Assembly (NCBI GenBank): GCA_964023205.1
Contig: OZ026841.1
Coordinates: 34,610,399-34,674,398 of the forward strand
DNA from: Lutraria lutraria
Lineage: Eukaryota; Mollusca; Bivalvia; Venerida; Mactridae
Direction of reading: 5' to 3'
DNA: 64,000 nucleotides
In this document: positions 13,391 to 24,200 of the stretch, one piece after another
Position numbering within the stretch: position 1 is the stretch's first letter
Layout: each line of letters starts with the position of its first letter
Made by a program: the position numbers and the translations under genes
Notes under the pieces: generated by a model
Seen by the model: only the letters and a program-made list of their open reading frames with translations
Told to the model about the DNA's origin: nothing
The model's database searches: none

Positions 13391-14269
13391 TTTCTGTTTA
13401 TTTGAAATCGATGCCAGCCCCAGCAGTATTTATATATTCGTATTCACTTCTCAATGCTAACACGATCACCATAATTCTATTAAGCAACTGCCAACTTTTT
13501 AGTTAATTTGTCAATAAGAGCCAACAGACAAATGACTTCAGATGCAATTTCCGACAGAGATGAATTAACCCTAATGATAAGTGGACATGCGTTCCAAATG
13601 AAACCGAGCAACTAAAGGTGTTATAAATTATTATCTATTGGAATTACGTAACCTAAGTAACTTGCGTGATGTTTTACATAGTTAATTTATAACATTAATA
13701 ATAATTATCGGGACCAATTCCTTTCTGAAATCGCTTAACAATACGTGGTTTTAGTGTACTAGTATATGCATATGTCAGGCGTTCACATTCTGACTATAAT
13801 ATAAAACGGACTGAACGGTACCATTTGAGTGACCCTGGCGGCACCGATAAAGAAATGACACAATTGTTGGGTTCTTGTTCACTGCATGGCCCTGGACACT
13901 TACCCGTTTCAAACCAATAGTCAGTCCATAAAACAGTTAGTTCTGGCTTCCAAAACTTTAAAAGCCGCTCTGTTAATATTTTTTCTTTGCTTTTCATGCG
14001 GCATTTAATAGAACAGTCTGTGTTTTGTTGCGGACAAAGACTTCATATTCAGTATTAATTAAAATGGTACAACAGTAATGCCATTCGTGCAAAGCACCTT
14101 CTATATAATATCTATAACAATATAGATTCCAAAAGTTTATGGATAACGAAAATCACCGGAAGAACGAGAATGACTAACATACTCGTACCACTTAAGAGAA
14201 TCAATGGAAAAATATCAAATACCTTCAAGAATACAATGTAAAGATCGCGGTGGTAAAATATAATGTCCC

Positions 14270-14768
14270 CTATTCTCACTGTCCCGGATTGGAACTCAAG
14301 TAGGTCCCTGATGAGTGGTCCGGGGGAAAACGGCACCATAGTAATCCGCAGCAATCTTGGGTGGACCTTGTTGATCCGAGGAACAGTCCCGAATATTTTG
14401 AAATGTTTAAATACAACCGGGGTTTACCGGGAAAATGTTCAGAACCGGCTTAATTCGTGAAATTCCTTTGTATAACCGAGACAGGTCCGGGACTGTACCC
14501 TAGATGTACCGTTATAATCACAGTGTTCCAGAATTTTGGTTGGTGCGCACGTGCGCGGATTAACCCCGTCTTAAGATCGATATACATGTACAAAATGTAT
14601 ATACATGTATACCAGTTATAAATGCCACCTGGAGGTACCGGGACCAGCATCGTACGTCGCAGTGAGAATTAAAGGGCTTAGGGGTGAAATTAAGCAAAAT
14701 AAATCTCGGTATATCCCTTATTTTTCACCGGGAGATACCGGGACCAGCAACGTGACAGTGAGAACGAC
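14270..14768. mobile_element. Possible element with TTCTCACTGTC ends and internal duplication
   Basis: ATTCTCACTGTCCCGG at the left is mirrored by GACAGTGAGAA at the right. Near the right end a block 'ggaggtaccgggaccagca' recurs as 'ggagataccgggaccagca'. Several 'ccggg' blocks lie between, and no intact coding frame. Confidence 0.4.
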
Positions 14769-15504
14769 ACTTTAAAACATAGCTCTCCCAGATTCATATG
14801 CTATAGCATATTCAACATTATGATTTATCATTATATTTTTGATCCTATGCTTAATTGCAACATGTATTTTGACGAGGTTTATAATTTGCAGAATTTTAAA
14901 TAACGTCCTGTTCTGTTCAAACTGATCAGACCACGGTGACAGATGGGTAAGGTCCCGCGTACCTTGCTTGATTCAACACGTGTTTTCATCATTCCGTTAC
15001 TGTAGTTACTCGACAGATTCTGATAATTCAGAGCCAGAAATACCTGTTCTTGAAGTCTACAGACGAAATCCTTTATTTACTGGCTGTGATTTCACTTGTT
15101 ATAAAGCCAGGTTCAGAGTATACAAAGAGATGCATATAAATTATTTAGAAGTTAAAAGCGTTACGAAGAAAAGATGATTGCGATTTTCCCGGTATTAAAT
15201 GCATGCAAATATTATAGACGTACAAACAGGTAATTAATTAAATCATTCTATAGCTGAAACGAACTCTTTCGAAGTTTCCAAGAAGGAAATTAAATAAAAA
15301 GACAAGTACACTTTAACTTCCTTGTCCTTAATGAATAAATGGACAGGGTAGTTTATGTACAGTACAAAGCATATGTTCAGATGAAGCGATGGGAATTTTG
15401 TCACGATTTATGAATATGTAAGCAATTTCACTAAGATTCAGTCAAAGTAGATTACCAACATCAGGTCAGTAGCGTATCAACTGAACGTATAGGTGAAGGT
15501 CGAT

Positions 15505-15700
15505 CCTTGCCAGTGCATGTAGTAATTAATTATCTTAATTACTCTTCCACTAGAAACCGACAAATTCTCCACATATGGAGAAAAATCGATTTTTTGTCAA
15601 ATCTCATGAAAAGGTATGACCTGCTGCAACCGGAAATCGAACCCAGATCAACTGGTTACAAATTCAGCACACTAACAACTGGACCAGTTCCGCGGCCTTC
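15505..15700 (-). mobile_element. tRNA-derived SINE, family 1, copy A
   Basis: On the minus strand a tRNA-like head with box B (GGGTTCGATTTCCGG) is followed by the shared body that on the plus strand reads 'tctccacatatggagaaaaa', 'gtcaaat' and 'ggtatgacctgctg'. The same body occurs at 18590, 51425 and 60800. Confidence 0.5.
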
Positions 15701-16224
15701 ATATTTTCTAATGTTAAAATCCATTGTAAAATTGAAATGTTAAGACCTGTTAGCAACCAAAATTATGAAAACGCATACATTGGGCAAATGTACAGAATGG
15801 TATTCAAAACATAACGCCTATCTAAAATATGAATTCACCAACTTGTGATAAAGCTTTACATCTTGATACAAATACCGGTACAATAATTAGTTTCTATTGA
15901 TGAATAGATATATGATACAAGTAGAGGGCAGCACACAAGTAGGCCTGTTAAGTGTTTACTACTTAAGACTTAAATATTTCGGAAGTTAATAAGATACACG
16001 TTAAAATTAATATCCATTATAGCTGGGACGTATATTATATTGGTCCCAGATTATTATAGTGATACTTAAGTACATACTTGTATGTCAGTTTTATACATGC
16101 TAGAAAACTTATGGTAGATATATAGGAGACTTTCAAGTATCAAGTGCTTGTACATATAGTATGTACGTAGTATAAACCTTTGATTCGTGCAAAGATACTT
16201 TGAACATCCCAGTGATCTAGACCT

Positions 16225-16560
16225 CCGGGACACCTTTATTATGCCCCTTTTCTACAAAAAGGGGTATATTGCTTTGAACATGTCGGTCGGTCCGTAACCA
16301 GGCCTTGTCCGGACAATAACTAGATAACTATTTGGCCTAAGCTCCTCAGTTTTGGTTGGGAGGTTGGTCATCAGATGTTGATGATATCTATTGATTTTGA
16401 GGTCAGTAGGTCAAGGTCTTACTAGCCGTGCATCCGTGTTTCTCCACATCTGATTAAATTTAGCCTTATTTTGCACATGTACTCTAAATCCCATTCATTG
16501 GGTATCATTTGGTGACTGAGAGGAAAGCCAGAAATAAGAGAATACGCTTATTATTAGTAA
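16225..16560. repeat. Bivalve-type dispersed repeat fragment
   Basis: Opens 'ttatgcccctttt...ggggtatattgc', then 'gtcggtcggtccgtaacc' and 'gaggtcagtaggtcaaggtc'. This is repeat sequence I associate with bivalves. No coding frame. Confidence 0.5.
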
Positions 16561-17895
16561 CAAGCCAATACAACAAAGAAACAGCTAATTAAGCCTATTA
16601 ATTTTCACTATTCACTGAAAACAAGAAATGGATTTATTTAGCATTTGTTAGAATACAAGCGAACAATGATCTTTTTATGACTGTACCAAACATCACCACT
16701 GAAGTTTTTTCAAATTAACATAATTAGGCAGCTGAATCAAACTCCAGATGCTTCTGTGAGAAGGTTCCTCTCATTGTAGCATGTAGACGAACAATACGTA
16801 TGTCTCGACTGACCATATATGATATTAAGAGGAAATTCCACAGATGTTTTTCTTTCTGGACTAATTAACGAATGGGTTCCTGAAATAGTTCATGAACCGA
16901 ATATCCAAATTTGTGGTTCATGCACATTTCATGAATAAATTCATGAACATTTCGTGAACTGTTCATCAAATTATCGACAGGTATGTTGTTCAATGCTAGA
17001 TAATGGCTGCACTGAGCACTTGGATAGATGGGCAGCATTAGGTTGTAAAATGTAAATGATCCCATTATATGGTACATGGTAGGACAACATAAGAACAAAC
17101 ATTGAATTATAAGAATAGTCTCATCCAATAAATACAAGACACAGATTTATTTAATACAACATTTATTGCACATCAAAATGGGTTAAAATAGCACCAAATG
17201 AACAATAAAGAATACGTAAATGTAAACTTTTAAACCTAAATAACAATAATAAATATAATAGATAACTACACATTTTCTATACATTCATTACAAAAGATAC
17301 TGTATAATTTTATGGGCAAACATGGTATACATATATAAGGTTACATTAAATGTAAAATAGTGATATAATGATGCTTTAAGTACTTGGCACATTGGATTAT
17401 TACTCATGAAGAAACAGTGTGGCCGGTGTATAGAGCAACCATTGTTCAATTTACTGTGAAAGTATCATATTTATCAGATAGCATACTTTTCTCTCAAAGG
17501 TAGCCAGGACAGTTAACACATGAATAATCACTGCATTGTTAAATGATGAAATGTTTCCAATGACAAAAAAAAATATCCAGCGAATAAATCATTATGCAAA
17601 CGATTTTTTTTAAAAGAGCAACACCTATTCTTCAAAGTAAGCAGAAAAGTTACAAGCTCATTAAAAGTAGGGAAGGTTTAGGTGGGTGATTAAAAGAAAA
17701 TCTTGAAAGTCTGCGGAAATGTAAGAAAGTGGATGCGCTGCAGAAAATATAGGGTACGTCAGGTAACCAGAAACAGACAATAGTATTGTTTAGCCTTACT
17801 ACATCTATTATTGAAGTTTACACGACAAACACTTAAATTCAATTGTATGTAATTAGTGGTGCACAACAAAGATGGGACATATTACACGTATATTA
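16561..17895. other. Intergenic, nothing firm seen
   Basis: AT-rich, with direct short repeats of 'catgaac' around 16880-16965. A 90-codon minus frame at 16865-17137 has no recognisable motif and looks accidental. Confidence 0.4.
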
Positions 17896-17899
17896 TATG

Positions 17900-17985
17900 T
17901 TATTATTGTTTTATTGATGTCTATATTTAAAGCAGCTTCAAGGTGGATGAAGGACTTTGGCATGAGATTCAATTAAAATAAGATT
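17900..17985 (+). repeat. Dispersed conserved block, copy 1
   Basis: 'gttttattgatgt ... tatttaaagcagcttc ... gcatgagattcaattaaaat' matches the reverse complement of 63628-63718 over most of its length, with a few short gaps. Confidence 0.6.
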
Positions 17986-18179
17986 AACTAACTAATCTAA
18001 ATGCAGTATGTTCAGACAGGACGAAACAACTTTAAAAAGCCTCCAAGGCACACTATAACATATCAAGGCACAAAGTAGGGCCATGTTTAACCCCTAACTA
18101 CACGTAAATTTAACTAACTACACAAATCATCCATATCTGTATGATTTATCAATCCAAACACACTGTCTCCCTCTGTATG

Positions 18180-18258
18180 TCAATGTTTAGCAGAAATCCC
18201 TTCTTTGGTTGATACAGCAGCTTGGGTTATACCATGATCAAGTTCAGCATATTCCACC
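18180..18258 (-). CDS. Membrane protein exon D (C-terminus and stop)
   Basis: Acceptor TTTTACTACAG|GGTGG, then VEYAELDHGITQAAVSTKEG and ISAKH before TGA. YAEL is a YxxL/tyrosine-sorting type motif. A sense AATAAA lies at 17915-17910, about 265 nt after the stop. Confidence 0.68.
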
Positions 18259-21200
18259 CTGTAGTAAAATGAAAGGGATTCACAATAAAATGAACATAAC
18301 TAAAATCAACAGATTATAAATACAATAAGGCATCTTCACTAAAGTCAAGCAAGCAATATACACCCCCTCCAGTCTTAATTGACTTTCCAAGTTACTGTTG
18401 GCTTGTCTTACATTCTGTGTTATCTATCAACACCCATGTATGTAAAATATATCAGAAATACAAAATAATCTTATACTGTGACATCAAGTTGGATACAGAG
18501 TCACATTTTCTGTGGGTTTAAAGCCAGTTTGTTTCTAATATATAATTATCTTAAGTTACATGTATATATGGCAGCTGGTACACTTAACTAGTTTTCCTGG
18601 ACTGTATTATAACCAGTAATTACTTACCCTTTCACAAGGAGCCCATATGGAGGAAAAACAATTATTTTTGTCAAATTTTCAAAGAAGGGCATGAACTGCC
18701 ATAAATGGGATTCAAACCCAGAATGCTAGGTAACAGGTCCAGAAACCATTTGACCATGGTCACAGGTAGACAACCACAGTATTTGTGAATCTTCTGGTCA
18801 GAATCCTAATTTACTGAGACTGACAGCAGTAAAATGAAAGACAAAATTTAACGAAATCAAATGTACTCTATGTCATGACTAATATGTGTGTATTGCCTAA
18901 CACTTGAAACATGTACATAATGTGTATCTTTTTTACTGAACCAAATTTGACATAACAAAGGGAGATTACTCTAATAGACATAACAAAAACCGCACACACA
19001 AAACCATACACACACAAGTTATTTCCCCTTCCACTTATAATAAATGTTACATACTAAAGAATTATCACACAGGGATGTTTACAAGAATGGTATATCTCCA
19101 TTTTGTGCAAAAAAGATAGGGTCTTCATGTACAAACCCTTTAATTTTGGATAGTTTGAGAAAATTCTTTTCAATCTGACATTTATCAAGAATGTAACTGG
19201 CATGTAGGATTTATATCACTAAAACAGCAACTAGTACAAAAAGATGTATTTATATGAAAATAGACTAAGCCTCTCAAAACGAAAATCAATCACTATTGGA
19301 AAGGAACAACAACTCTAGGTAGAGATTGGTCGAGCACATCGCGTTCCCAACAAGTGATGTCATTGTACTTACTGTCGAGCGTTTATGTGCAGACACTTTT
19401 TCACACAGTGAACCAAAAGCATTTGGACAACCTTATATTTATCTTTTTTAGAACTTAAGCTTTTTTTTAAACTTAAAATATTTTGCTATTTTTTGTAAAC
19501 GGATAAAAAAAATAAATATCAGTGATAAATTTCATTAAGATATAAAAAAATGCCAACACAAGAACAAGAACTTAGTTGTAACAAACAAAATGGTGGCCAA
19601 AATTGCGACCTCCCTGATTTGGAAATTACAATTTCGGCGATAGCTACCATAATACATGTGTTTAAAATTGTAATTCACATTGAACCTTTTCTAACATACA
19701 TACTGTCTATAGCCGGGAAAGGCCAAAGCCTGGGCCCAGTGTTTGACTTCCCCGTATTGACACAATATCTTATCAAACAGTCCTGGTACCAAACATGAAT
19801 TCAATAACCTAACAAACATAATCTTCCTTAAATATCTATATACACCATAATACCCGTTCTGTACCTATGATCTAATTCAGTTTATACATAAAGTGTGATA
19901 TTAGTTTGATGAAAGAACTTCTAACTAAACAAGAGGGCAAACTCTTGAAGTTCTAGTCCGATTCCGCCCAAAATCGAACTTAGCCTAGACATTGTGGCCA
20001 TATACATTGTGATCACGATTTGTTAAGAACTGTGGATGCTAGAGTGTAAACATACTAATTGTGGCTAGACGCCGGCATTCATCGATCCTAAAAAGGTAAC
20101 GAGTATCCATGTTGCAAAGAAACATAACCAATGCTTAACTTACCCAGATCCAAGGTTCCCAGTATCAGATGTAGGACATCTTGGTGGCGTTCTGTACTGT
20201 GCTGGTGGATTGGTATTCCCAGAACTAGATGTAGGATATGTCGGCGGTGTACTGTACTGTAGAGGTAGGTCATAACTCGTATTTCTGTGATGACGATTGT
20301 GTCGATCACGATCTCTGAAATAAGACGCAATAAACTTGAAAATACGTACAATTAACACTACAAAACAATTTGTGGAAATGCTTTTGTTGAATAAAACTTT
20401 CAGAAATGACTGAATCTTTGAAAATATGTATTTGGAAGTTGAAGTCCCATTAACTTCTTGCTATAAAAAAATATGCAAAAAAGAAGCAATTGCTGATATT
20501 ATCCAAAGACAATAATTACCAACGAAACGGGCCCTTTTTCTTCTAAGAACACTAATTAAACTGTGATTTTTGTGTTTGAAAACTGGAAATATAGAGCGTG
20601 TGACGTCACTTCATGCAATGTGCATAACATGACTGTGGGAAAACACAGCTGTTCTATGAATAGTATTTTTTTCAATGATATTGAAAAAAAATATGATAGT
20701 GGTTTCGGAAACATTTTTTCTTACTATGAAGTTTGCACAGGAGGAAAACACACGGGATGCCTCTGTTTTAGGACAAACAGAAACTATTACGACCAATAAA
20801 TTTATAAGTTTATGGGACTTTAACTTTTCAAACTGAACTAAAAGCTGCTGGACTTAATATCTTCCATTCACTGGCAGCTTCATTATGACTCCAAAACTTT
20901 TCCTCACAATGACATCATGACTTCATTACTTTGATAAGTCATCCAACCTAAAGTATCAAACCTAATTTAGGACATAGAACAGGAAGTAGAACGCCATATC
21001 TGACTACATCTACTAATAATCAATGTTATTCTAACAGTTTAATTAGTTTTCACTGACTACATGTAATTATAAAAATATTTTTTTACCAGTAATATAAAGA
21101 AGTTTTGTATTTTTAAAATTCAGGCTTTGACCTTCAGGAAAAAAAATTAAAGATTGCAGACAAAATTTTAAATAAACATGCGTTGTATCATGTTTACATT

Positions 21201-24200
21201 TCATCTGCAAAGTAATTGTACTATACTTCGGTAATATGTATTAATTTTAATGCTTCAGTATTAAATTGGATAGCTTTAGGCTAAATCCATCTATTGGATT
21301 TGAGCTTACAAGCTTTCATGATCCATCCATGATTATTTTACAGATATTTACAAATGTATTTGTGGATCAATATTGTTTTTTATTTTTATATTACAAGTTC
21401 AATATCACATCGACATTTGGTGACTTCCAGCTTAAACCATGGAGGATGACCCTAGGCATACACTGACTAGAACTGAACCACCGGCCTTCTATAACTGTAA
21501 GCTAGTATGACAGCTCATTCACACATGAACTTTAGTCCCACAATAGTTAGGGGCTAGTGAATACTATCCATGGAGACCATAAGCAGGCCTCCTCCCTCGA
21601 ATCCAATTTATACCTATAAATATCACTGGTATAGGACATGAGGCGCACAAAGTAGATCATTGATTCCTTTTACCTGATTGACTGCATTTTTTCTAATACC
21701 CGTACATTTGTTTGGGAGAAACTTAAAATATAACAAAATAAATTGACTGCATTTTTTCTAATACCCATACAATTGTTTGGGAGAAACTTAAAATATAACA
21801 AAATAAATTGGTCATAATACAATACAGTAGACCCTACCTATAACCTAATCCATTGTAGCCTATGAAAAAATGTTCACACCCAATAGACATTATAGTTAAG
21901 TTGTGCAGATGTAGGCCAATTGATAGGTGTGCCATTTATGTAAGCAGCAAACCTATGCACAATGAATTTTAATACAACAAAATTTCAGTTTACAGTTACT
22001 CACACAACCCTATCTTTTATAGTTTCTAACAGTAAAACCCAAAGTACGGTAATGTTAGAAAAAAAGTGACTTTTTATTTTCTAACCCAAGAAATATCATA
22101 CAGTGCAACCTCTACAGAGCAACACATTTTCGGAGTAGAACAATCATGTTGTTGTTGTGAGGTTGCTGCTCTAGAGAAGTAAAACAATAGTTAAATTGTG
22201 CAGTTGGAAAAAATAATGCTGTTGTTGAAGAGGGTCGCTGTGGAAAGGTTTTACTTTATTAAGAATACCTTACCTCTGAAGAGTACCAGGAGCACTTGCT
22301 GTACCATGCCCTCCTCGTCGATACCTTTGATCTCGCTCAAGATTTAAGGATGCGGTGCGTGACTCCCTATCTGCTCGACTAGACAAGAGTGGAGTATCTC
22401 TATTATGAGATAGATGGCGTAAGTTCAAAGATGCTCTTCTTATTGAGTTATACCTTAAAATCTGAGTCCTGAAATTCATACAGAATACATAAAGAAGTGT
22501 AATCAAATCATAGTTAATATGTTAATATCACATGTTATTGCTTTTAGTCTTATTTAGTTTCTTTATTTGAGTTTTACGCCCTTTTCAACAGTCAGATACA
22601 CAAATGATACAATTCCATTAGTTAAGACATGCTCATAATTATTATTATCATAGAAGGAGTAGGACAGTGTAACTAACCGACACATACATATTAGGCATAT
22701 TTCTCTGGAGAACTTTCTGCATTCTGAGATCTGATCAGTTCAGATAACTTTACAATAAAGTTAAAACTAATAAAGGAGATAATTTAATTAACAATAACAC
22801 TCACTCATCATTAACTGTATACTGCTTCTTCCTGCAGAAAAAGATGAAATAAAACAGTTAGTAAGTTGTAATGGTGTACATGTATATCTAGCACTACAGT
22901 CAGACATGTTGTTAATGAGGTGAATAAACTAATGAGATAAGAACAGTCAATCTTGGATTGTTTCAGGAGGTTTACCGCCAACAATATTTAATACATTAAC
23001 TTATATGGTGCACCGTTCATCTAAAAAGTTTTTCTGAAATGTATTCTAACTACAAATTAACACTTCCACAAGGAGCTAGTAACTTCTCCTGCATATACAA
23101 CGGAAAATCAACATTGAAGGGCTACAGTCAATCATGTTTTAAAAAAACTCCCAATGAAAATCAGGCCAATAGAAAGGCCAACAGTGTTTTCTTAATAAAG
23201 CAGCTTCTAAATATTAAACATGAAGTACACATGATTTAACAATGACATAAACTTACACATCATTTTTAGACATAGCTGCATTGCTTGATTTCGCTGTTTG
23301 TTAATCAGTAAACACCTTTATTTGCAGGAGAAGAGCTGTACATGTTATTTAGAGTTCACATCATAAAACATTAGTTTGCATTGGTAATTTATTTCAAGTA
23401 TAAAACCATCTATTCTTTTAATCTCAGTTGTTTGCTTACATCATGATCCAACAGATGGATTTAAATTATCATGTCATCTGAAGCCATCCTTACAAATATT
23501 TGTTGCAACAACCCTACCCAAAGTATTTTAGTGGGTAGGTAAAATATTTTTCATTAACAATTAATTCATATACTAAATCTTAAATAAATTTCAGGATCCT
23601 AATCTTAAACTAGAAATGTGTCCATAGGACACAGATACCCCCGCCATTATACACTGGCTACAGAAATAAGTGTTGTGTGGCAAATATGTGAATACAGTAT
23701 AGAGAAGGTTGTTTGGGAATTCTGCCCATAGTGGGAGGTAAAGATCACCTAAGGGTGGTAAACACACAACTACATGTACTTTCACTATTTCAATATAAGG
23801 AATGAACGTAAATATTTAAGGAACCACTGTGGCCTTGACCTTTGAGTAAGCGACGCAGTTTTTGCCAATATATTTCAAAATCCAATCATGCATGACAATT
23901 GAAGTTCGGAGCTGGACACGAACATACACTTTCACTATATCCATAATAATATGTACAAACTTTGAACGTCCACTGTGACCTTGACCTTTGAGAAAGTGAC
24001 ACAGTTGATGTGCATGACATGTCGTCTTGATATGATGAACATTTATTCCAGTTTATTTCAAAATCCAATCACACATGACAGAGTTATAAGCCGGACACGA
24101 ACACATACATATAATGATACAAATGTGACCTTGACCTTTGAGCAAGCAACACAGGTTTTGCTCATGACCCATGCATGGTCTTGTTATGATGAACATTTGT

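Noticed and set aside
14968..15177. Plus frame with STDSDNSEPEIPVLEVYRRN
   Set aside because: Looks mildly coding, but no consistent splice sites or family match; left uncalled.
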